Assembly: GCA_018105865.1 (NCBI GenBank)
Contig: CM030870.1
Coordinates: 5,566,120 to 5,630,119 of the forward strand
Direction: 5' to 3'
Length of the DNA: 64,000 nucleotides
From: Metaphire vulgaris
Lineage: Eukaryota > Annelida > Clitellata > Crassiclitellata > Megascolecidae
Position 1 is the stretch's first letter. Each line of letters opens with the position of its first letter. The position numbers and the translations under genes were made by a program. The notes under the pieces are model-generated. The model saw only the letters and a program-made list of their open reading frames with translations, ran no database searches and was not told where the DNA came from. Positions 9,640 through 21,392 of this stretch are shown here, piece after piece.

Positions 9640-10565
9640 GCCGACAGCTCTGGAGTTACACAGAATTTGGAATTGTCTTTAATTGTTTGTTAATTATGCG
9701 TTTTGATACCTATAGTGATAAAAGTCATGTAACTTTTTGTGTAATTTCTAAATAACTAGATAACTGTAACTAGTTTTTTTTCAGTAATAAAATAATAGTA
9801 ATGCAAATTACTTTTGAAACTAATAACTAATTCAGCAACTAGTTACTTTTTATCCCTTGTAACTAGTAACTTAACTAGTTACATTTTGCAAGTTATTATT
9901 TGGATATATCAAAGTATTTAAATAAAAATTTCATAATAAATTTAATAATAATGAATAGAAATTAATTGATTTCTTATGAAAAACACCAAGTCGGCAATGA
10001 AATACCTGATATTGGCTATTATTTTGAAACTTTCTTAAAATTGCCCACTAGCGGGGTCAGCTCAAAATTAACTTTTAAAACATATTTTCTGGTGAAGCAT
10101 AATCTTGGATTTTGCACCTGGCAAGTATCAGAAAAATAAGAAAGCTCAAATTCATTTTACTTGATGCAAGCCCATTGGCCAGCGTCAGGGTTGATCCGGA
10201 CAGCTCTGGAGAGCAAGCAGCTTTTGCGATTAAAGCCTTTAATAGTGAGTAAAGTCATGCCTTGAATCTTTTGTGCGATTTCTAAATTTTTGTATGTACT
10301 GTTTGGGGTTTGTAGGTTCAGTAATAAAATAATATTAATGCAAATTAAGTCAAAAATTGTTTTCATGATTGTTATTTAAACGACTGCTGCGTGTTATTTG
10401 GATTTTGAACTTTATGTAAAAATTTGTGAAAATTTCATAATAGATTTAATACGAAGAAGCTAATTGATTTAGAAAAATCACGGTGCTCAAAATTGGTCAG
10501 AATTTCTTAAATTGTTATAAGCTCATGATTAACTTTTAAAATATTTTCTCATAATCTTGGATTAT
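9640..10565. repeat. Degenerate tandem duplication within an intron (two units of about 400-470 bp)
   Basis: Two stretches, about 9640-10110 and 10195-10565, share an ordered series of blocks: gacagctctggag, aaagtcatg, ttcagtaataaaataat, atgcaaatta, atttcataata, attaacttttaaaa and cataatcttggatt. The copies are substantially diverged. They sit upstream of the last TGF-beta exon. Confidence 0.65.
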
Positions 10566-10925
10566 GGCCAATCATTAAAATAATAGCTCAAATTCATTTA
10601 CTATGATGTAACTTAAGACACTATTGCAAGTTCTAAAGTATGTACTCCGGTACATGAGCAAAGCATTTGGCCATTAGTACTTTAGTATAAATAAAAATAC
10701 CTTAGTATAAAAAATATCAATAGGACTAAAAGCATGCCTTGCCTCTAGAATTACTTTTATCTAAGTCAGTATAAAAATTCTAAAAATTCTGGCAACCCAA
10801 AAGTTGAATTGATAAACTAACTGGCACACAAATAGCAGTTGAAAATTATTGTATAAGTACAGAAGTTTGAAATGGTGATGCTTACATGGGGATATATGCA
10901 ATTATTTGATATATTTGTTATTCAG

Positions 10926-11767
10926 CTTTCTACGAAGCGGACAATTTGTCCATTTTCTTCAACGTTCTTCTTGACTTCAACTCCAGCATGATCTCAAAGG
11001 TAGAATTTGTGTTCGAAGTGAATGCTAATCAGGAAAATTCTTCATCAAACCGTGACTACGCCCAGCTTCAATGCCCTGTGATAAAAGTGTGCGACGTCAA
11101 CTGCACGTCATGCCACAATGCAGAGTCAACTCAACGCAAACAACTCGATGGGACGAAGAGTATTTACGACATCTATGACATAACGTCATCTTTTGTGTCC
11201 TGGTGGGTTGGAATGTCGTCGTGTGAGTCGTGTGTCGCACACATTTTAGTCGCCAGTCCTCCGTTTCTTGGATCACCGCCTGACATCAGCGGCGTCGACC
11301 CTTTGCTGATCGTCTACCAGAACTTGGATCCAGATCTGAACCGCAGGGCACCCGGAGGTCAGGCAGCGGTCATGAAGCAGAGAGGAGTGCGACGCCGGCG
11401 CGGAGTGGTGCCAAGGGCGAGCACGGGCACCACTTGTGAGCTGCACGAGTGGAGCTTGGACTTTCACGTGCTCGGGTGGGATTGGATCGTGGTGCCGAGG
11501 GTATTCAGAGCCGATTTCTGCGACGGCCCATGTCCCACTTCTCCCAACGACCTAGACAGGGTCAACCTGACAAACCACGCTTTCCTTCGGACCGTTCATC
11601 GCACCAGCCTCGGAACATCACAGCGCGAACCAGGCCGTCAAGTCCCAGCTCCAACCTGTGTACCAATACGGTACAGCCCCATCAACATCCTGTACAAGGC
11701 AAGCAACGACACCTACATTTTCCGCAGTGTCAATGACATGATTGCTACATCTTGTGGGTGTCTATGA
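10926..11767 (+). CDS. TGF-beta superfamily ligand (BMP/Nodal-like), last exon
   Basis: A secreted growth-factor precursor. After a tattcag acceptor the exon reads open for about 280 codons to TGA. The first part is the prodomain arm region (L-S-I-F-F-N-V-L-L ... Y-D-I-Y-D-I-T-S-S-F-V-S-W-W, and P-L-L-I-V-Y). A furin-type site R-R-R-R is encoded at 11390-11401, leaving a mature chain of 121 residues. The cystine-knot pattern is clear: C-E-L-H ... L-G-W-D-W-I-V-V-P ... F-C-D-G-P-C, N-H-A-F, P-T-C-V-P, and a final S-C-G-C-L. Two oddities stand out. The usual C-C pair is T-C, so the cysteine that links the two subunits is absent. The G-W-x-x-W-I segment is one residue short. The prodomain is also unusually rich in cysteine. 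The C-G-C-L ending recalls Nodal, but subgroup assignment needs a tree. Upstream exons were not found with confidence. Confidence 0.9.
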
Positions 11768-12668
11768 CCATTGGACCATTGATCCATCTCACACAAAGCG
11801 ACATTTTGGTATTTTTGAATATCAGAAGGCAATGCTACAATATGGTATAATTAGCTATTGCAGTTATTTTCAAGCAGTTACTGGTATAATGTTTATATAG
11901 GTTGTCACTTAATCATTTTTCTACATTTATGTTTTCTACGTTTTCTACATTTAAGTCACAAACTCTTTTGTAGTATCTAAGAATCATCATTTAGCAATTT
12001 ATTGAATTCATTTGGTTTAAATAAATGGATAAAACGTCCACAATTATTCAATGTATTGTTATTTGCATATGCGCTCAACGCTATTGATATATATATATAT
12101 ATACAGGCATTTCAGCAAAACTGTTAAGTTGCAGAAGTTTCAAAATTTTCCTCAAAAGTTGATCTTCTTAAGCTTTTTGAGCATCACTGCTCATTTTTCT
12201 AAAGAATTACAGTAGTCTAGATGGCACATGGCTAAATTACCTACATGTATATAAAAGTGATGGGAAAATGAAATTGAGATTATTACTATTTAGCTTAAAC
12301 CAAGCTCCAACTAAAGTCCGGATGTACAACTACTCAATTTTGACTTGAAACTATTTTAAATCAGTTAAACAAATAAATCTGAAACCAGAAAAACTTCCAG
12401 GAATTAATTTCAATGTTTTTGAGATGTGAGACTTGGCCTAAGATTTGCCCTTCACTGTCTCTCCGTTATAATCAGGAATTTGTTGAAAAGAATATTCAGA
12501 CTTGTTTTAAAAAATGATTTTATTAGACATGAATATAGCTTAAATATTACATTAATCTGTAACCATATACATAACCATATACAAAACACACAACTGAATC
12601 TTTAATCGTTTCCTTTCTTGAAACTGATGCCTAACAGTTTGAGATGTTTTGCAAACAAATGAAGGAGC
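11768..12668. other. 3' UTR and intergenic sequence
   Basis: The sequence is AT-rich, following the TGF-beta stop codon. A polyadenylation hexamer occurs at 12020-12025 and a short (AT)n tract near 12086-12104. Nothing else was recognised. Confidence 0.5.
12020..12025 (+). terminator. Polyadenylation signal AATAAA
   Basis: AATAAA occurs about 255 bp after the TGF-beta ligand stop codon on the same strand, a plausible 3' end for that transcript. Confidence 0.5.
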
Positions 12669-12901
12669 CAATGGCATAGCCAGGATTCCAGAGTATGGGG
12701 GCCATCCATAATTTTCGGTCCAAAGTTCTTGACAGCGAAAAAAGGTCGTCGTCTGAAATGCTTTAAAGTCTGCTGTCAGGGGTGTTTTCCTCGATTTAAC
12801 ACTACCCCTACCCTTACAACTACTACTCACCCTTTCTGGACAAATCTCACAACTGGTCCTGATCTGAATAGGGAGACCAGGTCCCCGTGGCTATGCCAAT
12901 G
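12669..12901. mobile_element. Family B-like MITE (CAATGGCATAGCC ends)
   Basis: The ends CAATGGCATAGCCAGG and GTGGCTATGCCAATG look like family B ends aged by CpG-type transitions. It contains the shared motif as gacagcgaaaaaaggtcgtc near 12730. Flanks gaaggagc / aagagagc are partly alike. Confidence 0.65.
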
Positions 12902-13305
12902 AAGAGAGCTCTCTGTAAACCAAAATCTTGCTAATGATTTTACTTTGCTCAAATTTTAATTCAAAAATTACATTTTAGCTAGGAAAACTTTAAGCAAAAC
13001 AAAAGTAACACTAGCAATTTCACCAAATTAGTCAACTTTTGATAAGTGTGCTTAACTTTACACTTAAAAGATGAGGTCAACTGCTGTCAATATACCTATG
13101 CCAAAAAAACTGCTCAATAGCATTACATGTACTTAAGCAATGTCAAGATGTTTCTGCTACTAGTTTACACAAAGCTTTACAATCTTACGGTGTAAATCTG
13201 GCAGATTAACTCTTCAGCGTAAAATGTCCTCATTGCTTCAGTAAATGTAAAGAATCGCCTAAAATGACCTACAGTATTCCGCCTTAAACTGACCTAAAGT
13301 ATTGT

Positions 13306-15337
13306 CTAGATTTTATGTTTCCTATCAGACATGTCCTTTCTGTTGTGGTGAACCCTCGTGGCTTTGTTACGCTCCTTGAACGCGCGGTTTCGCAAAACTT
13401 CTTGGCTCTGTCCTTGACCTTTTGGTCCTCCTTTGACATCGCGACTTGTTTCTGGCGCTGGGTTCGCCGGAGCCCCGTGATGGCCCCTCCCTCCTCGTCG
13501 ATGGTTCATAGCTCGAGCCGCGTATCGTTCTTCACGCATCTGACGAATCATCGCAGGGTCCTGAATAAAATGGTCGGGCTTTTTCTCATCCTGGGAATCC
13601 TCTTCGTCGCTGCTTAATCTGGCGACTGTATTCTTAGCTCGTGGTTTTTCTAACGCTCGGGGCGTCACAAACGGCCGACGCGCCGCGAGTTCGTCTGGCG
13701 AGTCGTCGTCAATTGTCCCAACTTCAATTGAATCATAAGTATCGTCGTATTCGTCATTGTAATCATCCTTATTGACTTCCACCATCTCTGATATCGTATC
13801 GTACTTTTGGTAGAACGACTTGAGGCCAGACAATTCAGTTCGGTTATCGATATCGACAGCCTTGTTTTTCTTTCCGACGTGAATTTTCGAGGTGTCTACA
13901 GCACGTTGAAACACATCAAATTCATCGCCGTCGAAGATATTAGATCTCTGACTGAGAATCGAATTCTCGTCCAAATCATCATTAGCTCGTTCAGCGTTCA
14001 CAACTGTCTGCGGTAGAGATCTGTCGACGCTCTGCAGAGCTGGACTAAGGTTGTTTTCGAGGATCGCGCCGACAACCTTCTCGCAATCATAGTTATACTC
14101 CTCAAGACAAAGTCTTATGAAACCGTCGCCAAGTTCCGGAAACAGATCCTTAACTGAAGACGTGAGAGAATCCAACTCGATGCCGTTAACCCTTGGAGCG
14201 CAGGCACCAAGCGCCTCATATGGATCGTGCTCGCGATCTCCATTTTGAAAATGATCGCCCTCAGCCGCCGATGATCCTACAACCGGTTGTTTTGAGGAGT
14301 GAGTGTCTTTGGACGACGCGCTATTTGTTTGTCGAAACAAATCTAAAGAACCACAAATGGCATCTTCGATGTACTGAAATCGGGTGTGGTCGATCTTGTA
14401 GACAGACTGGAGCAGAATGTCTTTATCGTCGGCGAAAGGAAACAGCGCCTGGAGATCTGCGAGGAAACGCTTTTCCGAGAGAATTCCAGTAAAGACACCC
14501 AAGTAACCTTCTGCGTATCCTGATGCTCTTTCTGCACAAGCACAGCCAATGAGAGGCTCAAGAAAAGAATGGAACAAAATCCTATGAAAAATGTGAAGGA
14601 AACATCCTTTTGCATTAGTCAACGCTCTCTTCAGCACTTCTGACGAAACATTTCCATCTGCATCGTCCCGTTTCTTAAAGGCCTCGATAAATCCAGTGGA
14701 AGCCGCCTCGTACAGCGCCGCCATCTTAAGTGGGAAGTTTTCGTGGCTGAAATAGATGACCCCTTCGTGAAAAATATCGAAAAAACCTCGCAGCGTGTAG
14801 GCGATGTCCGACAGATATACAATAATGTCTTGAAACTTATCGGGTGACATCGTAATCAGTTGGTTACGGTGATATTGTTCTTTAGTGTTTATTTGCTTTG
14901 GTGGAGACAGAAGGTCGTTTGTGAAGCCACAGTTTTCCGAGATCGTGTCAAAAACCTGAACAGTTGTTGATACAATCATTTGCAAATCATCATAGTACCT
15001 TTTCTGCTGTGCAAAGATGTTGGCTACCATTTTTCGGACAATTGCTTCGTTGCCTCTGCCAAAGAGAACACATATGTCCATAATTTTTGGGATATCAAAG
15101 ATGAAATTTTCATAAATCATTTCACCAAATGAATGGGGGCTCAGGCCACTGTCTTTTGACTCCTTGTGTGTTGACATCCGAAGACAAACAAAGAAGAAAA
15201 GACGAAGTAGTGATTCGTGTTTCTGTTTCACTTCAGCAGAAAACCTAATATCAAGGTCATAAGGTCGTGGAGCACCATGAAGAAAGCTGCCAATACACTC
15301 GTGCAACGAGGAGTCATATACGACCTGACACCAAAAC
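13306..15337 (-). CDS. ASCC2: ASCC2, activating signal cointegrator 1 complex subunit 2 (coding exon 2)
   Basis: ASCC2 is the ubiquitin-binding subunit of the ASC-1 complex. It partners the ASCC3 helicase and acts in alkylation-damage repair and ribosome quality control. This exon carries codons 71 to the stop. Joined to exon 1 (16620-16831) it gives 747 residues, close to the length I recall for human ASCC2 (757). The first codons after the acceptor read F-W-C-Q-V-V-Y-D and continue in frame from exon 1. Landmarks shared with ASCC2 include L-R-M-S-T-H-K-E-S-K-D, F-D-I-P-K-I-M-D-I-C-V-L-F-G, a CUE ubiquitin-binding domain at about residues 455-500 (V-K-D-L-F-P-E-L-G-D-G-F-I), the acidic D-E-Y-D-D-T-Y-D, K-P-D-H-F-I-Q-D-P-A, and a basic C-terminus (N-K-A-T-R-V-H-H-N-R-K). 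No frameshift was seen. Confidence 0.97.
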
Positions 15338-15408
15338 CTGTCAAAGCAAGCAATCTACCGTACAGTATTACAAAACTGAAAAATTAACATATTAATATCA
15401 GTAATATT

Positions 15409-15595
15409 CAGGGCTTTTTTCTAGGAAAAAAGGTTTGGGAACGCATCCTCTTTTACTCTTCAACAAAAACGGGTGTGGGAACGCCGTACCTGTACGTTCG
15501 CAAACGAATTATTATATATCCATAACTATATACACAATCTGGCAAAAAGGTGTGGGAACGCCGTTCCCGTGCGTTCCCACTGAAAAAAAGCCCTG
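15409..15595. mobile_element. MITE with CAGGGCTTTTTTCT ends, in the ASCC2 intron
   Basis: The ends CAGGGCTTTTTTCT and AAAAAAAGCCCTG are flanked by an exact 8-bp duplication gtaatatt (15401-15408, 15596-15603). The interior repeats 'gtgtgggaacgccgt' three times. It lies about 70 bp from the ASCC2 exon 2 acceptor. Confidence 0.92.
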
Positions 15596-15941
15596 GTAAT
15601 ATTAACATCAAGAAACTTCAGTTCCCTGACGATATACACATCACAGCAGAAAAGCTGCATTCATTTGCTGGGTCTGACAAATGGGATTCAGGAGCAGCAA
15701 AAGATGACGCAAATATTGTCAAATGGCCAAAAACCAACAGAACTAAAACCGCTGGAACAAATTTAGTTACACTACAAAAATTCAAATCCAGTTAAGACAG
15801 TCATGTAACTAGAATATGAAAATGTGACACTTGTTTCACTATAATTGTCAACAAGACAATTAAATAATATTATTAATTGTCGTTAGCATTTTTAGCAGCT
15901 TACATTGCCAAACTCATCATGGGGAGAACAATAAAGGTTGA

Positions 15942-16006
15942 ACTCTCTAGAACAAGAACAAGAACTCTAGAACTAGAACTCTAGAACAAGAACTCTAGAA
16001 CTAGAA
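15942..16006. repeat. Minisatellite (gaactctagaa)n
   Basis: Short repeats of gaactctagaac and gaactctagaacaa occur about five times, in the ASCC2 intron. Confidence 0.85.
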
Positions 16007-16524
16007 CTTATTCTATTTATAAATATCCAGATTGTGAAATTACCATATTCATGAACAGGGCGAACATCAGCAATGTCAACCAACTACACCATACTGCATT
16101 ATTATCATTATTTACTAATAATATTATGATTGTTATTCAGCACATGAGAGATCTATCATCTTACTAGCCCACTTAAAAACCAGTTGTCAATCAGTCTGAA
16201 TCTTGTTTTCCTTGGTTTGCTGATATCCTGGATTTGGACTTGGTTTTTGGTCGATTATTTTGTAAATCTGTGAAATTAGAAAAATTGCCTGATTTTTGCA
16301 GTGAGAGTGATTAGAATGATACTTCTGTACATTATCAAGTGGTTCTATAGTAACTTTTCTACACTATTTAACAAAATGTTTATGGGCACAAACAGTTTGT
16401 TTGTACAGTAATAGATAAGACTAAAGTCACATGGACATCTGTAAATTGAACATTATGAAGATGCAAAATGTTTATAGGCACAAACAGTTTGATCAATGAT
16501 AAGACTAAAGTCTGGACATTGTAA

Positions 16525-16543
16525 ATTATTATTATTATTATTA

Positions 16544-16586
<43 letters not shown>
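16525..16586. repeat. (ATT)n microsatellite
   Basis: A run of att triplets with one interruption, in the ASCC2 intron about 35 bp downstream (on the minus strand) of the exon 1 donor. Confidence 0.95.
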
Positions 16587-16619
16587 GACAACTAGCTAAA
16601 TTTTCTGTAGAGGGTGAAC

Positions 16620-16831
16620 CTGTCGTGGGGAAGCCTCAGTAGCCAGTGGAGGTCGTCCTCGATGTAGTTGGCCCTCATCATCCATTCCTCTTCGATTGTC
16701 GCATTTTCCTCAGGCGCGACCAAAGGGGACAACGGCGGAGGACCCTTGTAGATCACGAAGTCTACCTTTTCCGCTCTACTCGGGCTCAAGCTCCGACGCC
16801 CTGCTCTAACACCGTCGTCTACAGCGGACAT
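16620..16831 (-). CDS. ASCC2: ASCC2, coding exon 1
   Basis: This exon encodes the first 70 codons plus two bases. The start ATG (16829-16831) opens M-S-A-V-D-D-G-V and the exon runs through the conserved F-V-I-Y-K-G-P-P-P, A-N-Y-I-E-D-D-L-H-W-L-L and L-P-H-D-R. These correspond to the human V-L-Y-K-P-P-P and N-D-L-D-W-L-L-A-L-P-H-D-K-F segments. The donor is CACGACAG|GTTCAC. The two carried bases (AG) plus the first base of exon 2 (G) make Arg, giving H-D-R-F-W-C-Q across the junction, which matches the family exactly. The start is supported by similar spacing from the N-terminus to the Y-K-P-P-P motif in the human protein. Confidence 0.93.
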
Positions 16832-17990
16832 CTGGAGGCCGTAAGGTGAATTTATATCAAATTAATATAATTTATGGCGAAAAAGGAAATGTTTTCCGGC
16901 AGTAAACATCCAACATCTGCTTGTCGTCGTCGTCGTAGTCGCCACCGGAAGTTATGAAAGACTTCACAACTACCACTTGTCGATTACAACAACCACAGTG
17001 ATTACGATAATGTTAATTGAATTCTAAAAGTAATAAAATTCTTTCTCGTGCTTGATGCAATTGCCAATTTCTAACATTTGCGTTTGCAAAACGATGCTAG
17101 TCTGAAGATATTTACCCATTCAAAAGTCATTTCTTTGTAGATGTTCAATACATTCGACCGTATCTATAAAAAAACTTATAATCCTTTCCTTTTAATGGTT
17201 GTGACAGGCTGATAATTCTAGAAATTCAGTAAAAAATACAAATCACTAATTGCAACAGATTATATTCTATATATTCTACATAATGTGTAGCTGCACATCC
17301 TCTCTTGTATGGGTCAGCTGTACCGGAAGTTGCTATTAATTGCGATCAACAATAACATTGGATAAAACTAGGGATAAAAGTTTTCTATTAAAAGGAATTT
17401 ATTTGTAATATTTTTGCGTATAAATCGACATATTCAACTTTTTTAAATCCTCAGAATCATCGAAAGGAGCAGACTGCTCGTCTTTTCAGCGCGATTCCGT
17501 AAGCGCATTCACGGAATCTTTTAACATTTATTTAATAATCGAGATGAAAGGACTAGGGGATCAGGTTTCCTCATTAAATTTAGTTCTTTGTTACTGTTTT
17601 TAGAAGGACGATTTTATAGCGCCGTCGTAGCTTATACATTCTCTAGCATATCAGGAGTGATCGTCCAGTCATAATGAATACGAATCATTTAATGAATCAA
17701 TCCGTAATGCAGTCATTTGTTCGTAAGTCAACCAAATTTATATAGCGCTAACTAGAGCTTGACGCAGGAATACATTATTTGGTAATATATTTCCGTGCTC
17801 AGTTATGTCTATCAGTTTTGTTAGATAATATGAAATGATTAGAAATGTTTTATATAAAGAATATTCATTTCTTTGGTATTAAACAGTATTGACAGAGTGA
17901 ATCCTACATTTGACTTGGCGACTGAGTTGGAATTTTAAATTTAAATTTTTAATAATTTCATAACTGAGTTGAATGCGGTTTTTGTTTTAG
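16832..17990. promoter_or_regulatory. Shared promoter region between divergent ASCC2 and YPEL5
   Basis: The two start codons face away from each other about 1.16 kb apart with no transposon between them. Two CCGGAAGT sites (16942-16949 and 17323-17330), the consensus for ETS/GABP factors that often drive housekeeping divergent promoters, lie on the same strand. A gtcgtcgtcgtagtcg CpG-containing stretch is at about 16920-16937. The YPEL5 coding exon begins after an acceptor (tttgttttag, ending 17990), so an untranslated first exon must lie in this interval. I could not place its donor. Confidence 0.5.
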
Positions 17991-17994
17991 TAAG

Positions 17995-18360
17995 ATGGGG
18001 CGGGTTTTTCTGTGTCACCTTGGTGGAACGCGGATTTTCGTCTGTGCCAACTGCGAGACTCCACTGACAAATCGCACTGAATTGATTTCGACCCGCTTCA
18101 CCGGTGCGACGGGGCGTGCTTTTCTCTTCAACCGTGTCGTCAACCTCTGCTTCAGCGAGGTACAGGACCGAATTATGCTCACCGGCCGACACATGGTTCG
18201 CGACGTTTCCTGCAAAAACTGCACCGCCAAGCTTGGCTGGATCTACGAATTCGCCACCGACGAAAGCCAGCGCTACAAGGAGGGACGAGTGATCCTGGAG
18301 CGCGCTCTTGTGACAGAACTCGAAAGCAAGGTCGAGAAAGACGCGGAGAACAGTAACTGA
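17995..18360 (+). CDS. YPEL5: YPEL5, yippee-like zinc-binding protein
   Basis: The product is 121 residues, the same length as human YPEL5, encoded in one exon. It begins M-G-R-V-F-L and ends at TGA. The yippee fold uses two CxxC pairs about 52 residues apart to bind zinc; here they are C17-x2-C20 (C-A-N-C) and C73-x2-C76 (C-K-N-C). Near-identity to the vertebrate protein is visible at [26 protein letters not shown] and [20 protein letters not shown]5 associates with the GID/CTLH ubiquitin ligase complex in vertebrates. An acceptor four bases before the ATG implies an upstream untranslated exon. Confidence 0.97.
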   Translation: MGRVFLCHLGGTRIFVCANCETPLTNRTELISTRFTGATGRAFLFNRVVNLCFSEVQDRIMLTGRHMVRDVSCKNCTAKLGWIYEFATDESQRYKEGRVILERALVTELESKVEKDAENSN

Positions 18361-19391
18361 AGTGTGCTTCTGGGTTTGTTATTTTGCTTTGTACAGTGAA
18401 GTTGCTTTTTTTAGTTTTCATAAACAATTTTTACAGTACTCCATTTCAATCAGGGGCACTAGTAGGGCTTGGTCGGTATTTTGTTGACTTAGTATTTCTG
18501 CCTATTGAACGATGTTTTAAATTACATTTATAATTGAGCATTGCTTGTTAGCAAACCATAGTTTGTGTTTCATTGACCCTGCAAATGTTAAATTTTTCTT
18601 TAATATTAAATCAAATAATATTTTAAGTTATTCTTACAATTCTGTTTTTATATGATTTTGTGAATTAAGTCAGTTTGATTTTTATCTGATTTTGTTTTTA
18701 TAGATGGATTATAATGGTTTAGAATGTGGGTCTGATGGTTAATAGGGCGTTATTGTCTTAGCGGTTTAACATGAGTTGTAGAATTAGTCATTATTGAAGT
18801 TTAAAGGGTTTTTTTCAATTTCACCTTAATATGTATCTGTTTATCTAAATAATCAGAACCATCAGAATTCATTTGGATTTTAAACTTTGTTACTTTTATA
18901 GGATCTTCAATATTGTTCTAAAAAGTGAACAGTGGCAGTCATAAGGTGATTTGTTATGCATAGTTTCAATTAAACAGAAATTTAACATACTTACCAAATC
19001 TGATGTTAGTCTACTGTATCTAAAATTTATTAGCTTATTACTGTATCAAGGTTTTAGCTGATAATTGAGGTCTATATCTAAAAGTTCTTGCCTGGAATTT
19101 ACATGGCATTGGCTCTGTGTATTCAACTATCTTATTTTATTTAAACAGGTCAGTTGTGGTGTTGAAATTGAAATTGGTTTATTTCCAACAGAGCATCATA
19201 CCAGTTACATGCCTAAGTGCATCAAATTCTGACATAACATATTCATTAGAACACAGAGAAATGAGCAACTCCAATGATAAATTAAGAATGAGTGATTGAT
19301 AAAAATGTAAATCATTATAATTCATTATAATCATTATAAAGTTGGAAAAAAGCAGACACATATGAAATGAGAATTTAGTTCCTGTTGGTAG
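18361..19391. other. YPEL5 3' UTR and AT-rich intergenic sequence
   Basis: The sequence is AT-rich with several T runs and no conserved ORF. No strong AATAAA close to the YPEL5 stop was identified; ATTAAA variants occur around 18600. Nothing else is supported. Confidence 0.4.
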
Positions 19392-19567
19392 CAGTGGCGG
19401 CTCCACAGGAGGGTTCGGGGGGCCTGTGCCCCCCTATTGAGAGCCTGACCCCCGTGCTGGGACCCTATACTTAATACTACATACCTAACAACAAATGGTT
19501 GGCCCCCATGATTAGAAGTTGCCACCCCAACGCCCCCCCCACTTGCCAAATCCTGGAGCCACCACTG
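19392..19567. mobile_element. Family A MITE with exact target duplication
   Basis: CAGTGGCGGCTCC ... GGAGCCACCACTG is flanked by exact gttggtag (19384-19391, 19568-19575). It is 176 bp. Confidence 0.93.
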
Positions 19568-19902
19568 GTTGGTAGGTATCTTTATGTAAAGTATGTCTAC
19601 ATAGACATAAAATGACAGTAGGTATAAACATCATAACATCATCAAGTCAACAGGTTAATCAATCTCATATCTTAATCGTTCAATTAATAGATTATTTCTT
19701 TAGTATCTGTTAAATAGGATATCATTTTTGGGTTAATTTTAAACATATGTAAATTTTATATTGGTTAGACATTCCAAGTATGAGGGTACAAGGTCCAAAA
19801 CATTTGCACGAGTTATCTTTAACATTGTAATGTAACATTGTAATGTAACATTGTAATGTGTTCATGCAGTTCGGCTGAATGAGTCACCACATTAATCAGT
19901 AC

Positions 19903-19904
<2 letters not shown>

Positions 19905-19947
<43 letters not shown>

Positions 19948-19948
19948 T
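19905..19948. repeat. (AAT)n microsatellite
   Basis: About 14 aat triplets. The surrounding 19576-20175 shows a short triplication of aacattgtaatgt at about 19820-19860 and no gene. Confidence 0.9.
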
Positions 19949-20175
19949 TGATGGTAAATAACCTCATATTAGTATGAGCAATGAGGAATAGCAAATTTGT
20001 TTTTACTTCTTACGGTATATTATAAGAATTTGATCCAAAGTTTAATAACTCTACACTATTTCCAGGTATTTGGTTTAAGATTGGCAATAATGATATTAAC
20101 GGTGGTTTTTCTTTGTAAGAATCAACCTTTTATCAGTATGCATTTATTGGCTGTCAAAGATGCATGTGTTGGATA

Positions 20176-20342
20176 CAGTGTTTAATCTGGACTCCTGGAC
20201 TCCCAGGGGAAACTGACAAAGCCGGAGGATTCTGCTAGGGGCTGCTGTTAGTTGATGTAGTATGCCAACATTTCCGGGGAATTTGAAATGTCCGGGGGAA
20301 AGGGCAATTACCCCCCTCGGAAACGGCCTAGATTAAACCCTG
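20176..20342. mobile_element. Family E MITE (CAGTGTTTAATCTGG ends)
   Basis: The left CAGTGTTTAATCTGGACTCC and right cctagattaaaccctg ends are flanked by an exact 8-bp duplication gttggata (20168-20175, 20343-20350). The interior has the family hallmark gactcccagg and 'gggaaagggcaattac'. Confidence 0.92.
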
Positions 20343-21392
20343 GTTGGATATAGGACTGAAAGATCAATAACTCTGGTTCTTCTCAGTCAATAAATCAGTC
20401 ACCATCGGACATCATTCCACAAACTTTCAGAAAATAAATTAAAACTAATCTTCAAGAAATCTTATGGGGAAATCCTTACTACAGGCCTGCTTTCTTACCA
20501 CCGCAAATCTTGTTATCATCCTCCATAAAATACTTTGCAGTAACTGCCTACCTGGATCTACAACCTTGACCATTACGGATTATGGACTATTGATTTTACC
20601 CGGATTGAGGGATCGTGAATAAGCTGGTGCACTGGTGACAAGCAAAAAAGGTCATCACATCATGTTTTCCCCTCTCCTAATTGAAAATTCCCCCTCCAAA
20701 AAGGGCCTAGAATAAACACTGCACGACGTCATTTATGGACGGCCCCTTATCCGATTTTCCCCGTCGGGAAGGCATGGTGACAAGCAGAAAAAAGTTCATC
20801 ACTTTCATCACACCATGTTTTTCCCCTCATAAATAAAAAAGTTTTAAAAAAACCCTCTCGTCACACTTGTCACACTTTTTTGGGGGGTGGACATTTCCAT
20901 CTCCCAATGCAACATATATAGAAATTTGGGGGGGGGGGAATTTTCAAACTTTGGGGGAAATCCCCCAAAGGGCCTAGAATAAACACTGTGCGACGTCATT
21001 TATGGCCGGCCCCTTATCCGATGTGTAAACCCACCGCCCTTTGTGCTAGTCGGCAAATATCAGCAAATGTTCAACATCCACTTTGTTTCTGAGTTTCTCG
21101 GAACACAGGAAGAGCTTTTATAAGTAAAATTATAAAATTCGTCGCATGAGAAAGATTTGAAAATGTTCGCAAACGTCACTGTCTAGAGTTCCTGTTTCAG
21201 GAATAATTTTAGGAATGTGAATTTGGGGGTGTGTCGACCTCAGATTTGGGGGGGAGTGTCCGTAGCTAATTAGTATGCATTTTTATGCATACCATTCTCA
21301 CATTACCAAATTTGGGGGTGTCGACCTCAAATTGAGGGTGTTAGGGGGTGTAAAAATATTCCTGCCCTGTTTTCAACCACTCGTGGAAGAGG
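20343..21392. other. Nested MITE fragments, no gene
   Basis: Recognisable pieces include two right ends of family D (agaataaacactg, near 20713 and 20980), each followed by gacgtcatttatgg of the family H type, and two copies of the shared TGAC-motif (20636, 20778). A weak LINE-tail-like stretch lies near 20400-20450. Individual element borders could not be resolved. Confidence 0.5.

Noticed and set aside
14193..14822. Several ORFs overlapping the ASCC2 exon in other frames
   Set aside because: Shadows of the long conserved ASCC2 frame; no independent family match.
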